A stretch of 64,000 nucleotides of DNA. Source: Pedobacter chitinilyticus (GTDB taxonomy: Bacteria; Bacteroidota; Bacteroidia; Sphingobacteriales; Sphingobacteriaceae). The stretch covers positions 396,799 to 460,798 of the forward strand of contig NZ_QMHN01000005.1 in assembly GCF_003313385.1 (NCBI RefSeq), written 5' to 3'. Position 1 is the stretch's first letter. Each line of letters begins with the position of its first letter. Shown here one piece after another: positions 1-7,167 of the stretch. The position numbers and the translations under genes are program-made. The notes below the pieces were generated by a model that ran no database searches, was not told the origin of the DNA, and saw nothing but the letters and a program-made list of their open reading frames with translations.

Positions 1-833
1 TCCAACATTTCCGCAATTCTAATTTTGCTCAACTTGGCATTAAAGTACATGTCAAAAGGGGCGTTGCTTTTTTCCACTTTTTGGTAAGCTGCCTTACTCT
101 TGGCATATTCTTTTTCATTCTCGTAAAGTTGCGCTAGGGTATACGTCCACCTAATTCTGTTTAACGAACTTGGTCCTGCTTTTAAGGCAAGCTCCAAATA
201 ATCAATAGCCTGCTTGTCGTTTTCTTTGATGATGTTGAATTGCGCTAGGGTAGCTAAAGGCTCTGATTTTTCTCTTTTTACTGAATCAAGTTCTATTTTA
301 ATCGTATCTAAAATCTTTGCAGCATTTTCCAGGTCATCTAGTTCTATAAAACTGCGTGCTTTCCAGTTAAGGGCATTGAGATAAACGTTATGGTCTTTTT
401 GATAAGCTTTGGCTACATAATCAAAATAAGCTGTAGCGTTGTAGTACTTGCCTTGAAGAAAATTTGTTTTTCCTAAAAGGATGTAGGCATCATCTATATA
501 ATTACTATAATTCTTTTCTGCAATAATGGTTCTTGCTTTTTGGTCTATCAGGTCAAGCTCTTTGATTTTACTGCCAGCGGTTGTCGCATCGGCAATAGCA
601 GGAGCGTAGTAGAGCGGCAAAAAACTGCTAAAATTATCTATTCTACTTTGGTTAACACCTTCTAAATACTCTTCCAATAAAACATTAGAATTGTAAATAA
701 GGTTATATCTTGCAGACAGATTTTGAAGTTTTCTGTTGGCAAGCGTGTCTTTTTGAGAAGAGCAGCTTGCGATTAATGCGAGCGTTAAAAAGCCCAATAA
801 GGCTCCGTAGCCATGTTTTTTGTAGGAGTTCAA
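1..833 (-). CDS. SprE/PorW-like TPR lipoprotein, N-terminal part
   Basis: The open frame starts at TTG 833 and runs off the left edge, so only about 277 N-terminal residues are seen. It begins with a short basic stretch and a hydrophobic segment ending in a lipobox (LIASC), so it should be a lipoprotein. The mature part opens with an NRKLQNLSARYNLIYN segment and continues as helical TPR-like repeats rich in Tyr, Ala and Leu. This layout fits SprE/PorW, the outer-membrane-associated lipoprotein of type IX secretion and gliding in Bacteroidota. No in-frame ATG is available, and a stop lies just upstream, which forces the TTG start. A TATTTTTG -7 box lies at 871-878 on this strand. A generic TPR lipoprotein is the alternative. 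Confidence 0.68.
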   Translation of the reverse strand, partial: MNSYKKHGYGALLGFLTLALIASCSSQKDTLANRKLQNLSARYNLIYNSNVLLEEYLEGVNQSRIDNFSSFLPLYYAPAIADATTAGSKIKELDLIDQKARTIIAEKNYSNYIDDAYILLGKTNFLQGKYYNATAYFDYVAKAYQKDHNVYLNALNWKARSFIELDDLENAAKILDTIKIELDSVKREKSEPLATLAQFNIIKENDKQAIDYLELALKAGPSSLNRIRWTYTLAQLYENEKEYAKSKAAYQKVEKSNAPFDMYFNAKLSKIRIAEML

Positions 834-938
834 TTGGTTTTGAGTTATTTATACTATAACAAAATATTTGCAAAAATATTTTATTCGGCAATATAATCTT
901 AATATTTGAAATGTAATTTACCAAATGTAAGCCAAACA

Positions 939-1157
939 ATGGAAGAGGAGAAAGATAAAAATGCATCTAGCTATGCCAAATATACCGGGATTGCTTTTCA
1001 AATGATGGCCACTATTGGCATTTTTGCGTTTATTGGTTATCAAATAGACAAACATCAAGGAATCGAAAATTTTCTTTTTACCGCTATATTGGGCATAGTA
1101 GGCGTGGGAGCATCATTATATCAAGTGGTGAGATCGCTAAATAGGAACAAATCGTGA
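939..1157 (+). CDS. AtpZ/AtpI-like membrane protein of the ATP synthase operon
   Basis: A 72-residue protein: a charged, Glu/Lys-rich N terminus, then two hydrophobic helices (about 19-38 and 45-64) and a basic tail. It lies first in the ATP synthase operon. This size and topology match the AtpZ/AtpI family, which helps assemble the c-ring or moves Mg2+/Ca2+ in other bacteria. The ATG at 939 is preferred over the in-frame TTG at 906, because the extra 11 residues of the longer form look unlike the family. No strict -7 box is seen upstream, so the operon's main promoter is not resolved. Confidence 0.75.
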   Translation: MEEEKDKNASSYAKYTGIAFQMMATIGIFAFIGYQIDKHQGIENFLFTAILGIVGVGASLYQVVRSLNRNKS

Positions 1158-1198
1158 AATTATAGACCAATGGTTAACTTTGCCACAAAAAATCTGTT

Positions 1199-1579
1199 TT
1201 GAGCTTAAGAAAATTTATTGTTGCCTATTTTATTTATACGTTAGTATTGGCTGGTGTGGCAGTTTTGTTGAAGAACTTATTGCCAAGTGTTATTGCTGAT
1301 CAATTTTGGTTGGTTTTTGGTTTTTTGGCTGGACTAACCTTGATCGCTTATCTGTTGGCTCATTTGGGCATTAAAAGAAATCCACAAACGGGTGTTTTCG
1401 CAATTTTGGGCTCTGTAATCCTCAAAATGTTATTCGCTATGTCTTTTGTGTTGATTTACAGCCTGAAACAAGTTAAGGGGGATTTGGTTTTTGCCCTCAA
1501 TTTTTTTTCTTTATATTTATTGTTTACCCTCTTTGAAATATTAGGTTTGTTACGTAACTTGCGCCACCAAAATAAATAG
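1199..1579 (+). CDS. AtpI-like four-helix membrane protein
   Basis: A 126-residue protein, almost entirely hydrophobic, with four probable membrane helices at about 5-25, 35-55, 68-88 and 97-117 and a basic C terminus. It sits between the AtpZ-like gene and atpB, the usual place of AtpI, and probably assists F0 assembly; this rests on position and topology. The start is TTG 1199: a stop lies in frame at 1175-1177 and there is no ATG before residue 80. TAACTTTG at 1175-1182 matches the Bacteroidota -7 box, so transcription may also begin inside the operon just ahead of this gene. Confidence 0.65.
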   Translation: MSLRKFIVAYFIYTLVLAGVAVLLKNLLPSVIADQFWLVFGFLAGLTLIAYLLAHLGIKRNPQTGVFAILGSVILKMLFAMSFVLIYSLKQVKGDLVFALNFFSLYLLFTLFEILGLLRNLRHQNK

Positions 1580-1596
1580 TAAAAATCTGCGAGTAA

Positions 1597-2775
1597 ATGG
1601 ATTATAACCGAGTTTTTGTGTCAAAAGTTAGAAGACTAATTGTTGTTTTTGCGCTTTTTTCTGTGTTTTTAGGATTTAGAACTGCTGCTTTTGCGCAAGC
1701 TGATAGTGTGGCTGCTCAAAGCCATGAAGTGAGTGCTCCGGCTGCACACGGTGAAGAGCATGGAAAAGAGGAAAAAGGATTTGATATTACTTCATTTATT
1801 TTCCATCACATTAGTGATAGTCACTTTTTTACCATTTGGGGACATGGCGATCATGGTTTAACGCTTCATTTGCCAATTATTCTTTGGACTGATAATGGTT
1901 TGGTGATGTTTAGTTCATCTGCTTTTCAGTTTGATGATGCAGGTAAAGTTGTGGTAGAGAAAAACGGTCAGCGTTTTGCGATTGCCCATAACAAAATCTA
2001 TTATGCAAACGCTGCTGCTGATGCTCATGGTTCTTACGTTTCTCACGTAGCTGATGAGAAAGGTGAAGAGAAAGTAACCAATGCACGTCCTTTGGATTTT
2101 TCGGTTACCAAAAACGTATTTAGTATGTTGCTATCAATTGTAGTGTTGGTAGTTGTTTTTACTACAGTTGCTGCAGGTTACAAAAAGAGAGCTGGTAAAG
2201 CGCCAAAAGGTCTTCAGTCTTTCTTAGAGCCTATCATTCTTTTTGTTCGTGATGATATTGCTAGACCAAACTTAGGTCATAAATATGCTGCTTTTATGCC
2301 GTATTTATTATCTGTGTTTTTCTTTATCTGGTTAAACAATATGTTAGGTTTGGTTCCTTTCTTTCCGGGAGGTGCTAACGTAACAGGTAACATTGCTTTA
2401 ACTGTGGTTTTAGCTGCCGCTACCTTCTTGATCACTACCTTTAAAGCAAATAAATATTATTGGGGACACATTTTGAACCCTCCAGTGCCATGGTGGTTAA
2501 AGCCATTGATGATCCCTGTAGAGATTTTCGGTATGTTTACTAAACCTATCGCTCTAGCTATTCGTTTATTTGCAAACATTACAGCAGGTCACATTTTGGT
2601 AATGTCGCTATTATGCTTGATTTTTATCTTTAACTCTATCGCTGTTGCGCCAGCATCAATTTTCTTTGCGGTGTTTATCGGCTTGATCGAGTTCTTGGTA
2701 GCATTTATCCAAGCGTTTATATTCACTATTCTATCGGCGCTATTCATTGGTATGGCGGTAGAAGAGCACCATTAA
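1597..2775 (+). CDS. atpB: ATP synthase F0 subunit a
   Basis: Subunit a forms the proton half-channels next to the c-ring in the inner membrane. The protein has 392 residues, longer than the roughly 270 of Escherichia coli. The extra part is an N-terminal signal peptide (cleavage about AFA|QAD) followed by a periplasmic His/Glu-rich region of about 130 residues. The membrane core holds the signature RLFANITAGH with the essential Arg at about 323, and a helix with conserved Glu and Gln (GLIEFLVAFIQAF). Such extended a subunits are typical of Bacteroidota. The gene is followed 41 bases later by atpE. Confidence 0.95.
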   Translation: MDYNRVFVSKVRRLIVVFALFSVFLGFRTAAFAQADSVAAQSHEVSAPAAHGEEHGKEEKGFDITSFIFHHISDSHFFTIWGHGDHGLTLHLPIILWTDNGLVMFSSSAFQFDDAGKVVVEKNGQRFAIAHNKIYYANAAADAHGSYVSHVADEKGEEKVTNARPLDFSVTKNVFSMLLSIVVLVVVFTTVAAGYKKRAGKAPKGLQSFLEPIILFVRDDIARPNLGHKYAAFMPYLLSVFFFIWLNNMLGLVPFFPGGANVTGNIALTVVLAAATFLITTFKANKYYWGHILNPPVPWWLKPLMIPVEIFGMFTKPIALAIRLFANITAGHILVMSLLCLIFIFNSIAVAPASIFFAVFIGLIEFLVAFIQAFIFTILSALFIGMAVEEHH

Positions 2776-2816
2776 TTAGAACATAATTGTTAAACAATAA
2801 TAAATAAATCAAAAAA

Positions 2817-3023
2817 ATGACTGGAACATTAGCTGCAATCGGCGCAGGCTTAGCTGCAATTGGCGCTGGATTAGGTATCGGTAAAATCGGTGGATCTGCA
2901 ATGGAATCAATTGCTCGTCAACCAGAAGCCGCTTCAAAAATTCAAACTGCTATGCTTATCGCTGCTGCTTTTATCGAGGCGGTTGCTTTATTCGCGGTAG
3001 TAGTTTCTTTGATCGCAAATTAA
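2817..3023 (+). CDS. atpE: ATP synthase F0 subunit c
   Basis: A 68-residue hairpin of two membrane helices joined by the polar loop Arg34-Gln35-Pro36. Helix 1 is Gly/Ala-rich (GAGLAAIGAGLGIG) for tight ring packing. Helix 2 carries the ion-binding carboxylate Glu54 in FIEAVALF. The Na+-binding pattern (a Gln in helix 1 with Glu-Ser/Thr in helix 2) is missing, so the ring should carry protons. A strong hairpin follows the stop codon and separates atpBE from atpFHAG. Confidence 0.97.
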   Translation: MTGTLAAIGAGLAAIGAGLGIGKIGGSAMESIARQPEAASKIQTAMLIAAAFIEAVALFAVVVSLIAN

Positions 3024-3041
3024 TCAAAGAAAGATTTTAAG

Positions 3042-3078
3042 ATAAGCACCTTTTCGGGGTTGCCGCTAAGGTGCTTAT
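3042..3078 (+). terminator. Hairpin between atpE and atpF
   Basis: An 11-base perfect inverted repeat (3042-3052 with 3068-3078) encloses a 15-base loop. No T-run follows on the plus strand, so it looks more like an mRNA-stabilising or processing hairpin, or a weak attenuator, than a full terminator. Its place after the c-subunit gene, whose product is needed in about tenfold excess, suits a role in setting subunit ratios; that role is inference. Confidence 0.6.
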
Positions 3079-3120
3079 TTAAAAGAAAGTTTAACAAAGA
3101 AAAAATATTAAATATATACA

Positions 3121-3615
3121 ATGGATTTATTAGTTCCTGAAATTGGTTTATTAGCGTGGAATACTATTTCTTTCCTAGTGTTGGTGTTTTTATTGGGCAA
3201 GTTTGCTTGGAAACCAATCATGAAAGGTATTCACGATCGTGAAAAAAGCATTGATGAGGCTTTGAATAAAGCTGAATTGGCTAGACAAGAAATGGCTCGT
3301 TTAAGTTCTCAGAACGAAGAGTTGATGAAACAAGCTCGTGAAGAACGTGACCAAATTTTGAAAGAAGCTAAAACATTAAAAGATAGCATCGTTAACGAAG
3401 CAAAAACTCAAGCGCAAACTGAAGGTGCGAAATTGATCGAGAAAGCTCGTATCGAAATCGAAAACCAAAAGAAAGCAGCTTTGGCAGAATTGAAAGGCCA
3501 AGTTTCGGCATTGTCATTGGATATTGCTGAGCGTGTGTTGCGTAGCCAATTAGATGATAAGGCGAAGCAACAAGAGTTGGTGAACAATTTGTTAAAGGAC
3601 GTTGAATTAAACTAA
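3121..3615 (+). CDS. atpF: ATP synthase F0 subunit b
   Basis: A 164-residue peripheral-stalk subunit. One membrane helix (about 8-27) is followed by a long, highly charged, Glu/Lys/Arg/Ala-rich coiled coil that binds the delta subunit. A single atpF is present; there is no second b-prime gene here. It lies downstream of the atpE hairpin and upstream of a hairpin-forming word-repeat element that precedes atpH. Confidence 0.95.
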   Translation: MDLLVPEIGLLAWNTISFLVLVFLLGKFAWKPIMKGIHDREKSIDEALNKAELARQEMARLSSQNEELMKQAREERDQILKEAKTLKDSIVNEAKTQAQTEGAKLIEKARIEIENQKKAALAELKGQVSALSLDIAERVLRSQLDDKAKQQELVNNLLKDVELN

Positions 3616-3700
3616 GTTATAAGTACTACGTTTTAAGTTTTAGGTTTTAGTGCTCGGTGTAGATCAGCAACTTATAACTTACCACTTACAACTTACAACT
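3614..3700 (+). repeat. Two-arm word-repeat element between atpF and atpH
   Basis: The gap is filled by short reiterated words. The left arm has G/T-rich words of the AAGTTTTAGG kind (3614-3651). The right arm has A/C-rich words of the ACTTACAACT kind (3668-3700). The outer ends pair perfectly over 11 bases (3614-3624 with 3670-3680), and the rest pairs imperfectly. Similar structures occupy the next two junctions of the operon. The function is unknown. Confidence 0.7.
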
Positions 3701-3707
3701 AAAATAT

Positions 3708-4244
3708 ATGTCAAGTAAAGCAGGAGCTAGATACGCGAAATCATTGTTAGACCTTTCTAAAGAGCAAAACGCTGTTGAAGAGGTGAAAAATGATATGGTG
3801 TTTTTTGAGCAGGTAGTAGACGATAATTCTGAGTTGGAAGCTATCCTTAAAAACCCAATTGTGCCTTTGGATAAAAAGCAAGGGATTTTGCAAGGGATTT
3901 TTGGAGGAAAAGTACATGCCATCACCGAAAGTTTCTTGAAATTGGTGGTGAACAAAGGCCGTAGCGCTATCTTATACGATACAGCTAAACAGTTTGTACA
4001 ACAATATAACGTGATTAACGGTATTGTAACTGCAGAAGTGACTTCGGCAAGTCCGCTTACTGATGCGAACAGAGCTGAGGTAGTTAGCCTTGTGAAAAAG
4101 GAATTGAATGCTAGCCAAGTGTTGATTAAGGAAAAAGTAAATGCTGATTTGATTGGTGGCTTTGTACTTAAGGTTGGCGATAAGCAATTTGATGCAAGCA
4201 TTGCTAGTGGCTTGACAAAACTGAAAAAGGAATTCGCTAACTAG
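3708..4244 (+). CDS. atpH: ATP synthase F1 subunit delta
   Basis: A 178-residue OSCP/delta subunit that joins the b stalk to the top of the alpha/beta hexamer. It opens with the family's usual ARYAKSLLDLSKEQ helix and ends with the C-terminal signature around GGFVLKVGDKQFDASIASGL. Length is normal. The gene lies between two word-repeat gaps, so it is not tightly coupled to either neighbour. Confidence 0.95.
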   Translation: MSSKAGARYAKSLLDLSKEQNAVEEVKNDMVFFEQVVDDNSELEAILKNPIVPLDKKQGILQGIFGGKVHAITESFLKLVVNKGRSAILYDTAKQFVQQYNVINGIVTAEVTSASPLTDANRAEVVSLVKKELNASQVLIKEKVNADLIGGFVLKVGDKQFDASIASGLTKLKKEFAN

Positions 4245-4433
4245 GTTTTAGTATTTAGTAGTTAGTATTTAGATAGGAAACTTTGACGGATACTGAACTA
4301 AGCTAAGAACTACAGCAGCAAGTAACATAAACCCGATTGAAGCGGACACGAAGTAAAGCGGAAAGCGGGACTGAAATAACAAAAGAGTAAGAGATTACAT
4401 TTACAACAAAAGATATCAAAATAACATAAAATT
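4245..4433 (+). repeat. Word-repeat element and CCCG...CGGG segment between atpH and atpA
   Basis: The 189-base gap has two parts. 4245-4312 repeats TAGTATTTAG-like words, then continues with ACTGAACTAAGC-like words, the same two-arm plan as the neighbouring atp junctions. 4332-4370 is a GC-richer stretch starting CCCGATTGAAGCGG and ending GCGGAAAGCGGG, which resembles repeats I recall from other Bacteroidota genomes; that resemblance is unverified. No coding potential is convincing. Confidence 0.5.
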
Positions 4434-6008
4434 ATGGTAGAGGTAAGACCAGACGAAGTTTCGGCAATTATCAGACAGCAATTGGCCGGCTTCAAATCAG
4501 AAGCTGAACTTGAAGAAGTTGGTACTGTATTGCAAGTGGGCGATGGTATTGCTCGTGTTTACGGCTTAACTAAAGTTCAAAGTGGTGAGCTTGTTGAGTT
4601 TGCTAACGGCTTGCAAGGAATTGTATTGAACCTTGAGGAAGATAACGTGGGTGTGGTATTGTTAGGTCCATCAGACGAGATCAAAGAAGGTGATACCATT
4701 AAACGTACTAAAAAAATCGCGTCTATTAAAGTTGGCGAAGGTATGTTAGGTCGTGTAGTAAATACATTAGGTGAGCCAATTGATGGTAAAGGACCTATTG
4801 CTGGTGAAACTTACGAAATGCCTTTGGAGCGTAAAGCACCTGGGGTAATCTATCGTCAACCAGTTAACGAGCCTCTACAAACTGGTATCAAGGCTATCGA
4901 TGCGATGATTCCTATCGGTCGTGGTCAACGTGAGTTGGTTATTGGTGACCGTCAGATTGGTAAAACTGCGGTTTGTATCGATACCATTATCAACCAAAAG
5001 GAATTTTACGAAGCAGGTAACCCTGTATTCTGTATCTATGTAGCTTGTGGTCAAAAAGCAAGTACAGTAGCAAACGTTGTACGTACTTTAGAAGAAAACG
5101 GTGCATTGGCTTATACTGTGGTTGTGGCTGCTTCTGCTGCTGAGCCTGCTCCTTTACAGTTCTACGCTCCTTTTGCTGGTGCTGCTATTGGTGAGTTCTT
5201 CCGTGACACAGGTCGTCCAGCTTTAATTGTTTATGATGATTTGTCTAAACAAGCTGTGGCTTACCGTGAGGTTTCGTTATTATTGAAACGTCCTCCAGGT
5301 CGTGAGGCTTATCCAGGTGACGTTTTTTATCTTCACAGTCGTTTGTTAGAAAGAGCTGCGAAAATCAACGCTAACGATGATATTGCTAAAAACATGAACG
5401 ACTTGCCAGAGTCTATCAAAGGTATCGTTAAAGGTGGTGGTTCATTAACTGCATTGCCAATTATCGAAACTCAAGCTGGTGACGTTTCTGCATATATCCC
5501 TACTAACGTAATTTCAATTACTGATGGTCAGATCTTCTTGGAGTCGAACTTGTTCAACTCTGGTATCCGTCCAGCCATTAACGTAGGTATTTCGGTATCA
5601 CGTGTAGGTGGTAACGCACAAATCAAATCAATGAAAAAAGTTGCTGGTACTTTGAAATTAGACCAAGCGCAATACCGCGAGTTAGAGGCTTTCTCTAAAT
5701 TCGGCTCTGATTTGGATGCGGCTACTAAATCTGTACTAGATAAAGGTGCTCGTAACGTAGAGATGTTGAAACAAGCTCAGTTCTCTCCATTTACTGTAGA
5801 GAAACAAGTTGCAATTGTTTACGCTGGTACTAAAAACTTGATGCGTAGCGTACCTGTTAACAAGGTAAAAGAATTTGAAGCAGATTATTTACAAGCATTA
5901 GAATTGCGTCATCCAGAAACTTTAGCGGCATTAAAAGCTGGTAAATTTGATGATACCATTACTGGTGTATTGGAAACTGTAGCAAAAGAAATTTCAAGTA
6001 AATATTAG
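4434..6008 (+). CDS. atpA: ATP synthase F1 subunit alpha
   Basis: A 524-residue nucleotide-binding subunit of the F1 hexamer. The beta-barrel N-terminal domain is followed by the P-loop GDRQIGKT at 171-178 and by ISVSRVGG, which holds the Arg finger that completes the catalytic site on beta. Length and motifs are normal for alpha. The catalytic beta subunit (atpD) and epsilon (atpC) are not in this operon. Confidence 0.97.
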   Translation: MVEVRPDEVSAIIRQQLAGFKSEAELEEVGTVLQVGDGIARVYGLTKVQSGELVEFANGLQGIVLNLEEDNVGVVLLGPSDEIKEGDTIKRTKKIASIKVGEGMLGRVVNTLGEPIDGKGPIAGETYEMPLERKAPGVIYRQPVNEPLQTGIKAIDAMIPIGRGQRELVIGDRQIGKTAVCIDTIINQKEFYEAGNPVFCIYVACGQKASTVANVVRTLEENGALAYTVVVAASAAEPAPLQFYAPFAGAAIGEFFRDTGRPALIVYDDLSKQAVAYREVSLLLKRPPGREAYPGDVFYLHSRLLERAAKINANDDIAKNMNDLPESIKGIVKGGGSLTALPIIETQAGDVSAYIPTNVISITDGQIFLESNLFNSGIRPAINVGISVSRVGGNAQIKSMKKVAGTLKLDQAQYRELEAFSKFGSDLDAATKSVLDKGARNVEMLKQAQFSPFTVEKQVAIVYAGTKNLMRSVPVNKVKEFEADYLQALELRHPETLAALKAGKFDDTITGVLETVAKEISSKY

Positions 6009-6011
6009 AAT

Positions 6012-6082
6012 AGTTATGGGTTGCGAGTTACAGGTTATGGGTCTACATCCCGCAACTTATAACTCGTAACTCGCAACACAAC
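6012..6082 (+). repeat. Two-arm word-repeat element between atpA and atpG
   Basis: GTTGCGAGTTAC at 6020-6031 pairs perfectly with its complement at 6066-6077. Imperfect pairing continues inward between GGTTATGGGT-like and CAACTTATAACT-like words. It is the third such structure in the atp operon, with different words but the same layout. Confidence 0.72.
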
Positions 6083-6089
6083 TAAAAGA

Positions 6090-6971
6090 ATGGCCAATTT
6101 AAAAGAAGTAAGAAATCGTATTGCCTCTGTGCAGTCAACTCAGCAGATTACCAAAGCAATGAAAATGGTATCGGCAGCGAAGTTGAAGCGTGCCACTAAT
6201 GCAATCATTCAATTACGTCCTTACGCAACCAAGTTGAAAGAAATTTTAGGAAATCTTTCGGCAAGTTTAGAGGGTTCTACCTCTCCTTTTATCGAAGAAA
6301 GAGAGCCTAATAAAGTGTTGATCGTAACAGTATCTTCGAACAGAGGTTTAGCTGGTGCGTTTAACATGAATGTGATTAAGGCCACTAATAACTTAATTGC
6401 CGAAAAATATAGCGAGCAGCTTAAAAAAGGTAACGTAAGTATTGTTGCGATCGGTAAAAAAACACAAGATTTTTACGAGAAACGTAACTACAACGTTATT
6501 GGTAATAATAATGATGTTTATCAAGCGCTTACTTTCGAAAACGTAACTAAAATTACGAATGCGATTATGGCTGGTTTCGAAAAAGGAGAATTTGATAAGG
6601 TAGAGTTGGTTTACAACCAGTTTAAAAATGCTGCAGTACAAATTATCACTACTGAGCAGTTGTTACCTTTGCCTAAAACGGCGGCAGTAGAAGAAATCAA
6701 AGCTTCTAACGTTGATTATATTTTAGAGCCAAATCAAGAAGAGATAGTTTCTCAATTGATCCCGAAATCAATCAAAATCCAGTTGTATAAAGCGGTACTA
6801 GATTCTCATGCTTCTGAGCATGGTGCTCGTATGACTTCAATGGATAAAGCAACAGAAAACGCAGGTGACTTGTTGAAATCGTTGAAATTAGCTTATAACC
6901 AGGCACGTCAAGCTGCAATTACTACAGAGCTTACGGAGATTGTAAGTGGTGCGGCAGCATTAAACGGATAA
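6090..6971 (+). CDS. atpG: ATP synthase F1 subunit gamma
   Basis: A 293-residue central-shaft subunit. The N-terminal coiled-coil helix starts with the family signature LKEVRNRIASVQSTQQITKA, and the C-terminal helix ends with ARQAAITTELTEIVSGAAAL. Between them lies the Rossmann-like middle part. It is the last gene of the operon and is followed by a clear terminator at 7015-7046. An atpA-atpG order with no atpD behind it means beta and epsilon come from another locus. Confidence 0.96.
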   Translation: MANLKEVRNRIASVQSTQQITKAMKMVSAAKLKRATNAIIQLRPYATKLKEILGNLSASLEGSTSPFIEEREPNKVLIVTVSSNRGLAGAFNMNVIKATNNLIAEKYSEQLKKGNVSIVAIGKKTQDFYEKRNYNVIGNNNDVYQALTFENVTKITNAIMAGFEKGEFDKVELVYNQFKNAAVQIITTEQLLPLPKTAAVEEIKASNVDYILEPNQEEIVSQLIPKSIKIQLYKAVLDSHASEHGARMTSMDKATENAGDLLKSLKLAYNQARQAAITTELTEIVSGAAALNG

Positions 6972-7014
6972 TTTTGGTTCATTAGTTCATTGAACTAATT
7001 CCATTAAAATATTA

Positions 7015-7046
7015 AACCCTCATCGTTTTTCGGTGAGGGTTTTTTG
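7015..7046 (+). terminator. Terminator of the atp operon
   Basis: The stem AACCCTCATCG/CGGTGAGGGTT (one G-T wobble) has a five-T loop and is followed by a run of Ts. A separate 9-base palindrome (6981-6999) lies just upstream. Confidence 0.85.
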
Positions 7047-7062
7047 TTGAATTTACTTTTTA

Positions 7063-7143
7063 TAATCCATAATTATTATGTTTTTTTTGGATTGTAATCC
7101 ATAATTATTATGTTTTTTTTGGATTGTAATCTGAAATTATTAT
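7063..7143 (+). repeat. 2.5 tandem copies of a 32-base repeat
   Basis: Two identical 32-base units (7063-7094 and 7095-7126) are followed by a partial third (7127-7143). Each full unit contains a run of eight Ts and ends against a GGATT-GT-AATCC palindrome formed at the unit junction. The second unit supplies the TTTG upstream element of the promoter of the next gene. Confidence 0.9.
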
Positions 7144-7150
7144 ACTTTTG
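7118..7150 (+). promoter_or_regulatory. Promoter of the AAA ATPase gene
   Basis: TTTG at 7118-7121 and TACTTTTG at 7143-7150 are separated by 21 bases. This fits the Bacteroidota consensus TTG-N17..23-TAnnTTTG. The start codon is 17 bases downstream of the -7 box. Confidence 0.7.
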
Positions 7151-7167
7151 TTTAAAGATAATTTATA

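Noticed and set aside
906..938. TTG start for the AtpZ-like gene
   Set aside because: The added 11 residues are unlike the family, and an ATG with a good fit follows at 939.
2817..3023. Sodium-type ATP synthase ring
   Set aside because: Helix 1 lacks the Gln, and Glu54 is followed by Ala, so the Na+ motif is absent.
3686..4201. 171-codon frame on the minus strand over atpH
   Set aside because: It lies wholly opposite atpH, has Cys/Ser/Phe/Leu-rich content typical of antisense shadows, and no promoter.
4310..4495. Minus-strand frame over the atpH/atpA gap
   Set aside because: Cys- and Leu-rich, covers the repeat segment and the atpA start, and shows no family likeness.
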